Source of the DNA: Arcobacter sp. CECT 8986
GTDB lineage: Bacteria > Campylobacterota > Campylobacteria > Campylobacterales > Arcobacteraceae
Length of the DNA: 64,000 bases
Direction of reading: 5' to 3'
Assembly: GCF_004116725.1 (NCBI RefSeq)
Contig: NZ_PDKG01000002.1
Coordinates: forward strand, 421,159 to 485,158
Both the position numbers and the translations under genes were made by a program. Below are positions 16,041 through 24,843 of this stretch, in pieces (the first letter of the stretch is position 1; the number at the start of each line of letters is the position of its first letter). The notes beneath the pieces are model-generated. The model worked only from the letters and a program-made list of their open reading frames with translations, had not been told where the DNA came from and did no database searches.

Positions 16041-17866
16041 ATAGGAATACTTATTATAAATTTCGCACCTTTAAATTTTAATTTATTATAAGAGTACTCT
16101 ACATTTTTAGCTAGTAGTGTTCCATTCATATGTTTAGTAATCATCTCTTTTGACATATATAATCCAATACCAGTTCCATTTTTATCACTTTTAGTTGTGA
16201 AGTATGGATTAAATATTTTATTTATTATATTTTCTGGAATTCCATCTGCATTGTCAGTTATCTCTAAAACTAACATACTATTATCTTCATCTATTTTTGT
16301 ATTAAAGAATATATATCTATCTAGTTGTTCTTTATCTTCAAGGGCATCAATTGAGTTGTTTATAATATTTATCAAGACTTGAATAAATTCATTTTTAAGT
16401 CCATGAATATTTATTTTTTGAAGATTTTTGATTATTGTTATGTCTCTATTTTTTATCTTTGATTGAGTTAAAAATAGAACTTTTTCTATACACTCTTCAA
16501 TATCAAAATCTGTTAATTTTTTATCTGGTTTAAAATAGTTTCTAAAATCTTCAATAGTTTGGTTCATATGATTAACCGAATCAGTTATTCTAACAATAGC
16601 TTCATCCAAAAACTCATCATCAAGTATTTCAAACTCTTTTTTAACTTTTATTCCACTTGCACTTGATGAAATTACAGATAAAGGTTGTCTCCATTGGTGT
16701 GCAATGTTTTCAATCATTTCACCCATTGCAGCCATTTTTGATTGTTGTTCTATCATTTTATTTTTTCTGTCAAGTTCTTCATTTATTCTTTTTATTTCTG
16801 TTACATCCATAAAAATACCAAGTACACCAATAATTTGTCCTTTTGTATTTATTAGTGGAACTTTAGATGTAATTACTTCTAACTTTTCTTCACTTTTAGA
16901 TACAAGTGTTTCTTCTTTATGTAATACATGGTTTCCTGTCTCTATTACACTTTTGTCATCTTTTCTATACTTTATAATATCTTTTGTATTCCAAGGAAGT
17001 TTAAAATCTGTTTTTCCTAATATTTGTTCTTGAACTTGATATCCTGCAAGATTTAAGAAGTATTTATTTGCACCCAAATATTTAAAATCTGTATCTTTCC
17101 AAAATATTGCAATTGGTATTGAATCAATAATATTATTTAATAGAAGTTTTCCTTCTTGTACTTCGTGTATTTTTTTAGAAAGATTTGATTGTGATTTCAT
17201 CAGTTGTTTTTCTATTTCTGTAATTTTTCTATTCATAATCAAAATAGTTAGAATTACAATTAATAAAATAATAGTACTTGAAAAAATAGAGTAAATTTTT
17301 GTATTTTCTATTTGTCTATTTATGGTGATTTTATCAATCTTATCCATCTTTTTAAATTCATTAAAGATAAAATCTTCATACTGTAAAAGAAACTCAATCT
17401 TTCTTGATAATGATAAGATTGTTTTATATAGTTCACTATTACTATCTTTTACAAAAAGTTCCCCTTGTAGTGCTAAAATAGAACGTTTATGCAAATTATG
17501 AGGTTTTAATATATCATTTTCTAAAATTTTATCTATTTTAGTAATCTCTCTTTTTGATATGTACCATAATCTATCTATTCTGTTTTTTTGTTCTAAAGTT
17601 AAAGTTGTTATTTGTTCATCAAATTCTTCAATAGATTTTATCCATAAGATTTTTTTATCTTCTAAGTTTAGAGTTGATAGAAGATTTTCAGTATTCATTT
17701 TAAGTTCTAAAAAACTATTTTTTGAATTTGACAAATTTGTTAGTTTTTCATTTAGTGATTCTACTTTATGAAGAAAATAAAAGACGATAACCGTACTTAA
17801 AAGAAGTCCAATAATCAATATAACAAAGCTATAAAAAGTGAAATCTCTAATTTTAAAATTACTCAT
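16034..17866 (-). CDS. PAS-containing membrane sensor histidine kinase
   Basis: This 610-residue sensor kinase has TM1 at about residues 13-32, a periplasmic region of about 170 residues and TM2 near 200-220. A PAS domain (NNIIDSIPIAIFWKDTDFKYLGANKYFL) with a PAC tail follows at about 245-365. The H-box is NIAHQWRQPLSVISSSASGI, typical of Campylobacterota kinases. The catalytic domain has NNSIDALED (N box), DNADGIPENI (G1) and GTGIGLYMSKEMI (G2). Its start overlaps the end of a sugar-type binding lipoprotein gene by 8 bp. The periplasmic domain may therefore read the ligand state of that protein. No response regulator gene is adjacent. Confidence 0.88.
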   Translation of the reverse strand: MSNFKIRDFTFYSFVILIIGLLLSTVIVFYFLHKVESLNEKLTNLSNSKNSFLELKMNTENLLSTLNLEDKKILWIKSIEEFDEQITTLTLEQKNRIDRLWYISKREITKIDKILENDILKPHNLHKRSILALQGELFVKDSNSELYKTILSLSRKIEFLLQYEDFIFNEFKKMDKIDKITINRQIENTKIYSIFSSTIILLIVILTILIMNRKITEIEKQLMKSQSNLSKKIHEVQEGKLLLNNIIDSIPIAIFWKDTDFKYLGANKYFLNLAGYQVQEQILGKTDFKLPWNTKDIIKYRKDDKSVIETGNHVLHKEETLVSKSEEKLEVITSKVPLINTKGQIIGVLGIFMDVTEIKRINEELDRKNKMIEQQSKMAAMGEMIENIAHQWRQPLSVISSSASGIKVKKEFEILDDEFLDEAIVRITDSVNHMNQTIEDFRNYFKPDKKLTDFDIEECIEKVLFLTQSKIKNRDITIIKNLQKINIHGLKNEFIQVLINIINNSIDALEDKEQLDRYIFFNTKIDEDNSMLVLEITDNADGIPENIINKIFNPYFTTKSDKNGTGIGLYMSKEMITKHMNGTLLAKNVEYSYNKLKFKGAKFIISIPIK

Positions 17867-19322
17867 TTATTGATTCCTTATAAAACTTTATTTGATTTTC
17901 TCTTCCAAGTTTATCTGTTATTTGTTCCCATTTTTCATAAACTTTATCTAATGCTTGTTTTGCAGTAAGTTCTTTTAATATTGCTTTATGTAAATATTTG
18001 TTTAGTTCTTCATAATACAACTCTGCACCAGGAATTCTAATATCTGTAATTACATTTTGATTAGATAAAGAGTTTTTTATTGTTTTTAAATATCTTTTTG
18101 CTTCATCTTTTGTAAAACCACTTTTGTTCCACTCTTTATATGATGTTGGATAAAAGTGAGAAACTCTTGATGGATTAATTCCACTCCAACCTTTTGAAAT
18201 AAGTTTTTGAGTTAACTCTTTAGAAGACATATGTGTAGCAAAATCTAAGGCAAGTTTTTCATTTTTTGTATTTTTATTTACTACAATAATCCAGTTTCCA
18301 GTTAGTGCTGTTACTCTATTAAATCTTTTTTCCCATTTTTTTGTATTTTGGTTATATACACTATTACTTCCTGGTAAAACAGCATAACCAACTTTGCCTT
18401 TTACAACTGATTCTTTAGAGTTATTTGCCATAATTCCAATATCTCCCCAATCAATTGCCAATGCAACATCTCCTGCAATGAAACTTTGTCTAACTTCAAA
18501 AGGTGAGTAATTAACTATCTCTTTTGGAGCATATTTCATAATATTTATATACTCTTCTAAAGCTTTTACAAATGCAGGATTGTTTATTCTTGGTTTCATT
18601 GTATTTTTATCAAAATAAAAAGCATTATCTTCTGGATATTTAGCATACGCAGCAGCTCTTGAAAAAAATAGTAACATAGTTCCATAATTTGGAATTCTAC
18701 TTCCTATTAAGCCATTTTCAATTACACCATCATTATCCCAATCCCAGCCATTAAAAAACTGAGCAATATCACTATATTCTTTCCAAGTATTTGGAACTTT
18801 TAAATCATAATGATAGATTTTTTTGAATTTTTTTTGATACTCTTTATTTTGTAAAATATCTTTTCTATAATATATAATTACATTATCACCATCGTATGGT
18901 AGAAAATAGCATTTATTATTCCATGAATAAATATTTTTCTTATAAACAGGTAGTACATCTTCCCAGTGAATTTTATCTTTTGCCCATCTTGGAATTGCAA
19001 GTGCATTATCATCTGCTAGAATAGAACCAGCCCAAGAAGAGAATAAAAAGAAAATATCATAATTGATTTTTGGGTCTTTTAGTGAGTCTTTTATCTCTGT
19101 TACTGTGTCATCCCAACTAGGAGTAACAACTCTAATTGTAACATTCTTTTCTTTTTGCATTTTTTTTGCTTCAATTTTAACAGGGTCACTAATCAAACCA
19201 CCTAAGTGAGGAACAAGTACTGTAATAGCTTGTTCTGATGGAGTATTTTCTTTTTGCTCTTTACTACAAGAGTTAAAAAAGAGTATTATAAATATGAAAA
19301 AAGTAGCTTTAATCAACCTCAT
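17859..19322 (-). CDS. Extracellular solute-binding lipoprotein (sugar ABC type)
   Basis: This 487-residue family 1 (MalE/UgpB-like) extracellular solute-binding protein has a lipoprotein signal, FNSC with C19 as the lipidated residue. The body has family marks: YDIFFLFSSWAGSILADD, VLPVYKKNIYSWNNKCYFLPYDGD split over strands, and the closing LTGNWIIVVNKNTKNEKLALDFATHMSSKE. It would lie in the periplasm, anchored to a membrane. No permease or ATPase gene is nearby; the next gene, overlapping by 8 bp, is a sensor histidine kinase. A ligand-sensing rather than transport role is therefore likely. The ligand is unknown, though a carbohydrate or polyol would fit the family. Confidence 0.85.
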   Translation of the reverse strand: MRLIKATFFIFIILFFNSCSKEQKENTPSEQAITVLVPHLGGLISDPVKIEAKKMQKEKNVTIRVVTPSWDDTVTEIKDSLKDPKINYDIFFLFSSWAGSILADDNALAIPRWAKDKIHWEDVLPVYKKNIYSWNNKCYFLPYDGDNVIIYYRKDILQNKEYQKKFKKIYHYDLKVPNTWKEYSDIAQFFNGWDWDNDGVIENGLIGSRIPNYGTMLLFFSRAAAYAKYPEDNAFYFDKNTMKPRINNPAFVKALEEYINIMKYAPKEIVNYSPFEVRQSFIAGDVALAIDWGDIGIMANNSKESVVKGKVGYAVLPGSNSVYNQNTKKWEKRFNRVTALTGNWIIVVNKNTKNEKLALDFATHMSSKELTQKLISKGWSGINPSRVSHFYPTSYKEWNKSGFTKDEAKRYLKTIKNSLSNQNVITDIRIPGAELYYEELNKYLHKAILKELTAKQALDKVYEKWEQITDKLGRENQIKFYKESINE

Positions 19323-19465
19323 AATAACAACTCCTTATTATCATTGAAGATAATTTATCTTACTATTTAATAACTTAAAAAATTAAAAACATTATTTCTA
19401 TAATTTAGTTTTATAAGAAAAAAATTTTAAATTCATAAAAAAATCATAATTATCTAAGGTTTTCA

Positions 19466-20074
19466 ATGGATAGTATAAATACTCAATCTTGTTATGATAA
19501 GTTAAAGCAAGCTTGCAATCAATATTATAATTTTGATGATAAATCATTTTCTTTACTAAAAGATATTACATTTATCAAAAAAGTTAAAAAATCAGAAATA
19601 TTACAAGATTCATATTCTCCTGCTAAATATATCTACTTTATAGTAAAAGGAGTTCTAAGAACATATTATTTAAATGAAGATGGAAATATTTATACAAAAA
19701 ATATTTTTAGTGAGAACTATTTTTCTGCTTCAAAAGTATCTTTATTAACAAAAGAGGACTCTTATTTAAATATTGATGCTTTAGAAGATTGTATACTAAT
19801 ATGTATAGATTTTGAAAAATATAAACAGTTGATTGATAAATATATAGAGTTCAAAGAGTTTTATATAAACTATTTAGAAAAAAATTGGGTTATAGTAAAA
19901 GAGAAAAATGAAATTTCTTTGATATTAGATGATGCGCAAATAAGATATGAAAACTTTATAAAATCAAATCCAAATATAGAAAATAGAATAGCTTTACATC
20001 ATATTGCAAATCATTTGGGAATTACACCTACTCAATTAAGTAGAATTAGAAAAAAGATAAAATCACATAAGTGA
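19466..20074 (+). CDS. Crp/Fnr-family transcriptional regulator
   Basis: This 202-residue protein has a cyclic-nucleotide-binding-type jelly roll at about residues 20-130 (AKYIYFIVKGVLRTYYLNEDGNIYTKNIFSENYF, split here over two strands). A C-terminal winged helix has the recognition segment IANHLGITPTQLSRIRKKI at about 182-200. The arrangement resembles single-gene Crp-like regulators of the Bacteroidetes/Campylobacterota type. There is no N-terminal Fnr cysteine cluster, so oxygen sensing through an iron-sulfur centre is unlikely; the effector is unknown. It is divergent from the solute-binding lipoprotein gene across 143 bp, so it may control that operon. Confidence 0.82.
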   Translation: MDSINTQSCYDKLKQACNQYYNFDDKSFSLLKDITFIKKVKKSEILQDSYSPAKYIYFIVKGVLRTYYLNEDGNIYTKNIFSENYFSASKVSLLTKEDSYLNIDALEDCILICIDFEKYKQLIDKYIEFKEFYINYLEKNWVIVKEKNEISLILDDAQIRYENFIKSNPNIENRIALHHIANHLGITPTQLSRIRKKIKSHK

Positions 20075-20087
20075 TTTATCTTTTATT
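20056..20087. terminator. Terminator after the Crp-like gene
   Basis: GATAAAATCAC and GTGATTTATC (20056-20080) pair with one bulged A around ATAA, followed by TTTTATTG. It sits between convergent stops. Confidence 0.65.
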
Positions 20088-20088
20088 G

Positions 20089-20820
20089 TTATTTAACGTT
20101 ATATTTATACAAAACTTCAATCCAAGATACTTTATTACCTTTTATGCTATATAAAGTCGGTGTTGCTTGAATACCTAAAGATTCAGCTATTACTAACTGA
20201 GAATTAAGCTCTTCTTCTAGTTTTTTGTACTCTTTATCTGCATATTTTCTATTTTTAAACTCTTCTGAGTTTGCTGATACATTTAGCATCGCTTTGATTT
20301 TATCTTTATTTGTTTTTTTACTCATATAATATAAAGATAACTCCCTTGCATTTGCATGGAAACTTAAAGGATAGAAAAATACTCTTATTTTTACATTTTT
20401 CTCTATTTTAGGAAAGTATGCTTCAAACTTTTTACAGTAAGGACACTCTGGATCTGTAAAAAGAATATATTCATCACTACCAGAACCATAAGTTAATGCT
20501 TCTTTTCCAATAATTTTAGAAAAATCAACAGGGATTGAAAGATATTCTCCAGTAGTTGAGTTCATAGCTTTACCAGTTATTAAAACTTTTTTATCTTTAG
20601 TAAGGAAAAGCTCTTGTTGATGTTCTCCTTCAATTAATGTATCTAAAATATAGATACTTCCTAAATCTAAAGCTTTTTTTACACTAATACGTGCATCTTT
20701 CATAAGTTGTAAGTTGTTTATTGCTTTTAGTTCTTCACTTGAAACTTCTTTGTTGTTCTGTGCATAAAGAAAAGTTGTACAAAAAAATAGAACTAATAGA
20801 CTTTTTATAGTATTAGACAT
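20089..20820 (-). CDS. Periplasmic DsbC/DsbG-like thiol:disulfide oxidoreductase
   Basis: This 243-residue protein has a signal peptide (LLVLFFCTTFLYAQ) followed by a DsbC-type layout. A short N-terminal region (about 35-100) may be the dimerisation domain, and a thioredoxin fold carries the active-site pair C126-P-Y-C129 in LFTDPECPYCKKF. The cis-proline loop is probably GIQATPTLYS. It would rearrange or form disulfides in exported proteins. It is not in an obvious operon; the small zinc-finger gene is 119 bp upstream on the same strand. The partner reductase (DsbD/CcdA) is not in this window. Confidence 0.83.
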   Translation of the reverse strand: MSNTIKSLLVLFFCTTFLYAQNNKEVSSEELKAINNLQLMKDARISVKKALDLGSIYILDTLIEGEHQQELFLTKDKKVLITGKAMNSTTGEYLSIPVDFSKIIGKEALTYGSGSDEYILFTDPECPYCKKFEAYFPKIEKNVKIRVFFYPLSFHANARELSLYYMSKKTNKDKIKAMLNVSANSEEFKNRKYADKEYKKLEEELNSQLVIAESLGIQATPTLYSIKGNKVSWIEVLYKYNVK

Positions 20821-20939
20821 AGTCTCTCCCTAAAAAATTTATAAATATAATACAGAAAAAATGTTTAGAGAGAGTAAAATTGTAAGGATATAATATTAAT
20901 AGTTTTGGGTTAGTAAGTTAAAAAAGATTAAATAGTGAG

Positions 20940-21191
20940 TTAAAATCCATACTCTTCTTTTAATTTACTTATTTTATTTCTTATGAGACTCTCTTTCCAT
21001 CCATGTCTACTTGCAAACTCTGCAATCTCTCTTTCTCTTTGTTGTTTATCACAAAAAACAAAAATTCTTTTAATAAATGGCTTTGGTATTTGAATAGCAA
21101 CCATTTGAAAATAGTTGTCTTTGCACTCTTTTGAACAAAAAACTTTACTTATAGAAATCTTTTTTTGACAATATGGACAATGATTAGACAT
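20940..21191 (-). CDS. Small zinc-finger protein, function unknown
   Basis: This 83-residue protein has an N-terminal zinc-binding pattern CPYCQKKISISKVFCSKEC (CxxC with CxxxC), like treble-clef/YHS-type small proteins. A basic helical C-terminal half, EIAEFASRHGWKESLIRNKISKLKEEYGF, follows. I cannot name it. Its cysteine motif suggests metal binding and perhaps nucleic-acid contact. AGGGATACTT precedes the ATG with normal spacing. It appears monocistronic. Confidence 0.65.
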   Translation of the reverse strand: MSNHCPYCQKKISISKVFCSKECKDNYFQMVAIQIPKPFIKRIFVFCDKQQREREIAEFASRHGWKESLIRNKISKLKEEYGF

Positions 21192-21333
21192 AAGTATCCC
21201 TCTTTAACGTGTTTTAAAAATTGGAGTATAACAAATAAACTTTAAATGCAACTAAGTTGCCGTGAAAATATATAAAAAATTTTTTTATTTAAGCTTTATA
21301 TTGTAAAATCGTGCAAAAAATAAGGAAATTTTA

Positions 21334-21792
21334 ATGACAGATTCAAAAATATTTTATGTTTTATTAATAATGTTATCAGGTGCTGTAATGCCAATACAAT
21401 CTGCACTTAATCTTTATTTAGCAAAATGGAGTGGTTCTTTTACTTTTGCTTCTATGATATCTTTTTTTCTAGGAACAGTTTGTCTTGTTTTTGTAGTCTT
21501 ATTTTTTTCAAAAGTTAGTATTTCATCTTTAGATTTTTCTCAAACTCCTCCTTTATATGCGTGGCTTGGAGGTTTTTTAGGTGCATTTTTTGTAACGATG
21601 GTAATTATTAGTGCTCCTAAAATTGGTATGACTTCGATGTTTTTATCAATAATTTCAGGTCAATTAGTAATGTCTATGATAATAGATAAGTATGGTTTCT
21701 TTGGTTTTGATATAAAAGAGATATCTATTACAAAAATAATAGCTGTTGCATTTGTAATAATTGGTACTTGGTTATATACATTAGATAAATAA
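21334..21792 (+). CDS. YdcZ/DUF606 family small membrane transporter
   Basis: This 152-residue inner-membrane protein has five predicted hydrophobic segments and matches the DMT-superfamily half-size YdcZ (DUF606) family. The motif GAVMPIQSALNLYLAKWSGSF is typical of the first helix and loop, and PPLYAWLGGFLGAFFVTMVI of the third. Members probably act as dimers. The substrate is unknown. AAGGAAATTTTA precedes the ATG. It ends in a hairpin shared with the AEC transporter on the other strand. Confidence 0.82.
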   Translation: MTDSKIFYVLLIMLSGAVMPIQSALNLYLAKWSGSFTFASMISFFLGTVCLVFVVLFFSKVSISSLDFSQTPPLYAWLGGFLGAFFVTMVIISAPKIGMTSMFLSIISGQLVMSMIIDKYGFFGFDIKEISITKIIAVAFVIIGTWLYTLDK

Positions 21793-21797
21793 TATAA

Positions 21798-21832
21798 TTG
21801 TAATAAGCTATAAATAGCTTACTACAATAAAA
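21798..21832. terminator. Terminator between ydcZ-like and AEC genes
   Basis: TTGTAATAAGCTA (21798-21810) pairs with TAGCTTACTACAA (21815-21827), with one internal A-C mismatch, around TAAA and followed by TAAAAAG. Convergent genes share it. Confidence 0.6.
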
Positions 21833-21840
21833 AGTTAAAT

Positions 21841-22740
21841 TTATAGAATTCTTGAAATTACATATGTTGTTAAAAAAGATACAACTATCCCATATCCAAC
21901 AATAGCAGTACTTAATCTTGGAGCAAGTCCTACCATTGCTGCAATTGCACCTGCTGTAATCATTGGTGACATACCAGCTTCTAAAATAGAAACATCACTT
22001 GCTAATGTATGATGCCATCCTAGAGAAGTTGCAAATAAGTATGCAACTACTGGTCCAATAATTAATTTTATTAAAAGTGCAATACTTAATGGTTGTAAGT
22101 CTGATTTTGGAAGTTTTAGTTTAAGTTGAAGACCAACTGCAACTAAAGCTACTGGAATAAGTGTAGCTGAGAAGTCTTTTAGTATACTAGTTAATAAAGG
22201 TGGAAAATCTACACCTAGAAAACAAAATGCTATTATAAGTGATAAAAATGGAGGAAAAGTTAAAACTTTTCGAACAATAATTCTTGGCGTTGTTTTTTTA
22301 CTATCAGTATATAAAGCAGTAATCAATGTACCATATGTTGTTAATGCAATAAAAGTTCCTAATTGGTCATAAATAACTACATAAGGGATTGCTTTTTCTC
22401 CTATGTACATACTTATCAAAGGAATACCTGCAATTGAACTATTAGATAAAACAGCTACTAAAAGTAGTGAACCTGTTATCTCTTTTGACCATTTTAGGTA
22501 TTTTGCAAAAACCAATACTATTATAGCTGTTACAATAATAACAACCCATGCAATAATAGCAGGAATAATAATATCAATTGAAATAGATAATTTTGGAACT
22601 TGCAGTAGAATTATTGCAGGTAGCGAGATATAAATTGTATATTGATTTAATATTATTGGAGTCTCTTGAGAGAAAATTTTGAATTTTTGTAGAGTGTATC
22701 CAATAATTATTGCAACAATAATTAACGAAAAGTTTTCCAT
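21841..22740 (-). CDS. AEC-family auxin-efflux-like transporter
   Basis: This 299-residue inner-membrane protein has about 10 helices in two halves and belongs to the auxin efflux carrier (AEC) family. SNSSIAGIPLISMYIGEKAIPY in the first half is the crossover-helix signature, and EAGMSPMITAGAIAAMVGLAPRLSTAIVG in the second ends the fold. Start: ATG 22740, whose A is the last base of the preceding HxlR gene's TAA (TAATG), giving translational coupling; an upstream in-frame ATG lies inside that gene. Bacterial members move organic anions such as malate. In an operon with an HxlR regulator, efflux of an aromatic or quinone-related compound is a reasonable inference. Confidence 0.82.
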   Translation of the reverse strand: MENFSLIIVAIIIGYTLQKFKIFSQETPIILNQYTIYISLPAIILLQVPKLSISIDIIIPAIIAWVVIIVTAIIVLVFAKYLKWSKEITGSLLLVAVLSNSSIAGIPLISMYIGEKAIPYVVIYDQLGTFIALTTYGTLITALYTDSKKTTPRIIVRKVLTFPPFLSLIIAFCFLGVDFPPLLTSILKDFSATLIPVALVAVGLQLKLKLPKSDLQPLSIALLIKLIIGPVVAYLFATSLGWHHTLASDVSILEAGMSPMITAGAIAAMVGLAPRLSTAIVGYGIVVSFLTTYVISRIL

Positions 22741-23117
22741 TATTTTCTTCTCTTTCGTTCTGTATAGCACATATTATCTTCTGTTATTTCTCCAAACTCT
22801 TTAACATAGTCTACACCCCAGCTATACATCTCTTCTAACACAGGTTTTAATCTTTTTCCTGCTTTTGTTAAAGAGTATACAACTTTTGGTGGAACTTCTG
22901 GAAAAACTTCTCTATTAATTATATTTTTTTCTTCTAATTCTTTTAGTTTAACTGTTAATGTCTTTTGTGTAATGTCCGAAATCTCTTCATGTAAGTCTTT
23001 AAATCTTTTATCATTTTGAAGTAGATGCCAAATTATTGATAATTTCCATCTATCATTAAAAATATCTAATGTTACATTTATCGAACAATTAAATTGTTTA
23101 TTATTTACATAATACAT
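22740..23117 (-). CDS. HxlR-family redox-type regulator of the EamA/MdaB cluster
   Basis: This 125-residue winged-helix HxlR regulator shows NDRWKLSIIWHL, KTLTVKLKELEE and EVPPKVVYSLT. Start: ATG 23117, with AAAGGA seven bases before it, which places a cysteine at residue 11 (KQFNCS), the same position as in the first HxlR protein of the window and in thiol-sensing family members. It is the first gene of a two-gene operon with an AEC transporter. It is divergent from EamA; a repeated sequence upstream of both EamA and MdaB is its likely operator. Quinone or electrophile response is inferred from those neighbours. Confidence 0.87.
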   Translation of the reverse strand: MYYVNNKQFNCSINVTLDIFNDRWKLSIIWHLLQNDKRFKDLHEEISDITQKTLTVKLKELEEKNIINREVFPEVPPKVVYSLTKAGKRLKPVLEEMYSWGVDYVKEFGEITEDNMCYTERKRRK

Positions 23118-23166
23118 AATACGTCCTTTCCAATTGGAATTATACCACAATAAAAATAAAGTTCCT

Positions 23167-23189
23167 TTACTTACCAAAAGTAAAGTAAG
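23167..23189. promoter_or_regulatory. Operator-like repeat, copy 1 (hxlR/eamA intergenic)
   Basis: A 23-bp sequence starting TTACTTACCAAAAG and ending TAAAGTAAG is identical to 24162-24184. It contains the inverted repeat CTTAC and GTAAG separated by 10 bases. It lies between divergent hxlR and EamA genes and is the likely HxlR binding site. Confidence 0.65.
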
Positions 23190-23263
23190 GCTATTCTAAG
23201 TAAATTATGGACATAATTCCTTGAAATATTAGATTTAGTATTTATATTTAAATAAGGCAATTT

Positions 23264-24157
23264 ATGAAAAAAGAAGAGAATAAAACAAAATATATAATAG
23301 GAATGGTAATCTCTATGATATTTTGGGGAATAGCATGGACATCTGGAAAAGTTACTATGCAACATACTGTTCCTCAAGTAGCAGCTTTTTGGAGATATGC
23401 TATTTCTTTTATAACTATAATCCCTGTTGTTTGGTATATGAAAGTATCTTTTAAAGCAGACAAAGTAGCAATACTGTATATGATATTAGCTGGTATATTA
23501 AGTGCAACTTTTAATTATCTGTTTTTTATAGGATTATCTCATGGACAAGCAGGTTATGGTGGAACTATGGTTACTTCATTAGTTCCTTTACTAACATACT
23601 TTTTATCTATTGTATTATTAGGGACAAAAGTAAATAAAGTTCAAGTGTTTGGATTGTGTATTGGTTCTTTTGGTGCATTAATACTATTAAGAGTTCCGAT
23701 GGATGGTTTTGCATTTTTAAATGTAGATAGTTCATACTTTTTATTAGCAGCATTAGTTTGGTCTTTAGTTACTATTCTTGCACAAAAAGTTTCATCTCGT
23801 GCTAATCCTATGTTATATACATTGGTAGTATTTGGAATAACAGCATTTGTAAATATGATATTTGCATTACCTTATCATCCATTTGAGTTTGCAAGCTTAG
23901 ATTCTGTATTTTGGTGGAATATATTATTTATAGGGTTGTTATCTGGAACTTTTAGTATGACTCTATTTTTTATCTCTGCTAGTCATTTAGGTGCACATAA
24001 AACTGGTGTATTTATGTTTATCGTACCAATAGGAGCTATAATCTCTAGTTGGATTGTATATGATGAAGAGATTTTACTATCTACAATAATAGGGTGCTTC
24101 TTTGCATTTTTATCTGTTGTGGTATTTAACTTTAAACGAAAAGTAAAGATTAAATAA
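23264..24157 (+). CDS. EamA/DMT-family transporter
   Basis: This 297-residue inner-membrane protein has ten hydrophobic segments in two EamA repeats. The first begins YIIGMVISMIFWGIAWTSGKV with the LSHGQAGYGGTMVTSLVPLLTYFLS helix, split here; the second begins YFLLAALVWSLVTILAQKV and closes FMFIVPIGAIISSWIVYDEEI. It is a drug/metabolite exporter of unknown substrate. It is divergent from hxlR and carries the first copy of the 23-bp operator-like repeat upstream. MdaB follows 82 bp downstream with its own copy. Confidence 0.85.
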   Translation: MKKEENKTKYIIGMVISMIFWGIAWTSGKVTMQHTVPQVAAFWRYAISFITIIPVVWYMKVSFKADKVAILYMILAGILSATFNYLFFIGLSHGQAGYGGTMVTSLVPLLTYFLSIVLLGTKVNKVQVFGLCIGSFGALILLRVPMDGFAFLNVDSSYFLLAALVWSLVTILAQKVSSRANPMLYTLVVFGITAFVNMIFALPYHPFEFASLDSVFWWNILFIGLLSGTFSMTLFFISASHLGAHKTGVFMFIVPIGAIISSWIVYDEEILLSTIIGCFFAFLSVVVFNFKRKVKIK

Positions 24158-24161
24158 TACA

Positions 24162-24212
24162 TTACTTACCAAAAGTAAAGTAAGAGAAAATTAAGTTAGT
24201 AAGATATATAAT
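24162..24212 (+). promoter_or_regulatory. Operator-like repeat, copy 2, and promoter of mdaB
   Basis: The second exact copy of the 23-bp repeat (24162-24184) lies just upstream of a TATAAT at 24207-24212. A repressor bound there would cover the -35 region of the mdaB promoter. The repeat begins right after the EamA stop. Confidence 0.6.
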
Positions 24213-24239
24213 TTTATCGAAAAAAAATAAGGAGCAATA

Positions 24240-24830
24240 ATGAAAAAAGTATTAATAATAAATGCACATCAAAAGTATGAAGGTTATGCTGAGGGTAATT
24301 TAACTCAAAACTATATAGATAAAGCAAATGAGTTTTTTACAAAAAATGGTTTTGAAATTAAAAATACAGCGATTGATAAAGGCTATGATGTAAAAGAAGA
24401 GTTAGAAAAATTTGCTTGGGCTGATTATATACTTTTTCAATATCCTGTTTACTGGATGAGTTTACCTTGGATTTCAAAAAAATACATTGATGAAGTTTGT
24501 TCAGGTGGAGCAGGAACTGTAACTTTTGAAAATGATGGAAGAAGTAGACATGATGCATCAAAAACTTATGGTAGTGGTGGATTAATGAAAGGTAAAAAAT
24601 ATATGTTAAGTATTACATATAATTGCCCAGAGAGTGAATTTAGTAATAAAGATGGTTTCTTTGAAGGATTATCTTTAGACCAAGCAAACTTTGCTGTACA
24701 TAAAACTTTCCAATTTTGTGGATTAGAACAATTAAAAACATACTCTGTTCATGATATTTATAAAGGTGATTTAAACTTAGAAAAAGAGTTAGAAAAATTT
24801 GAAAATAGATTAAAAGATAATTTTTTATAA
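24240..24830 (+). CDS. mdaB: NADPH:quinone reductase MdaB
   Basis: This 196-residue flavodoxin-fold protein is the NADPH-dependent quinone reductase MdaB (modulator of drug activity B). It starts MKKVLIINAHQKYEGYAEGNL and has YILFQYPVYWMSLPWISKKYIDEV split over the FAD/FMN contact strand, then GGLMKGKKYMLSITYNCPE. The closing VHKTFQFCGLEQLKTYSVHDI is very typical. In Helicobacter MdaB protects against oxygen and reduces quinones. AAGGAGCAATAATG is an excellent ribosome-binding site. It leads a three-gene operon with a YgiN-like monooxygenase (14 bp apart) and a nitroreductase (9 bp apart), controlled through the 23-bp repeat. Confidence 0.92.
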   Translation: MKKVLIINAHQKYEGYAEGNLTQNYIDKANEFFTKNGFEIKNTAIDKGYDVKEELEKFAWADYILFQYPVYWMSLPWISKKYIDEVCSGGAGTVTFENDGRSRHDASKTYGSGGLMKGKKYMLSITYNCPESEFSNKDGFFEGLSLDQANFAVHKTFQFCGLEQLKTYSVHDIYKGDLNLEKELEKFENRLKDNFL

Positions 24831-24843
24831 TAAAGGTAAATAA

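Noticed and set aside
16034..19322. A sugar ABC transporter operon
   Set aside because: There is a binding protein but no permease or ATPase on either side.
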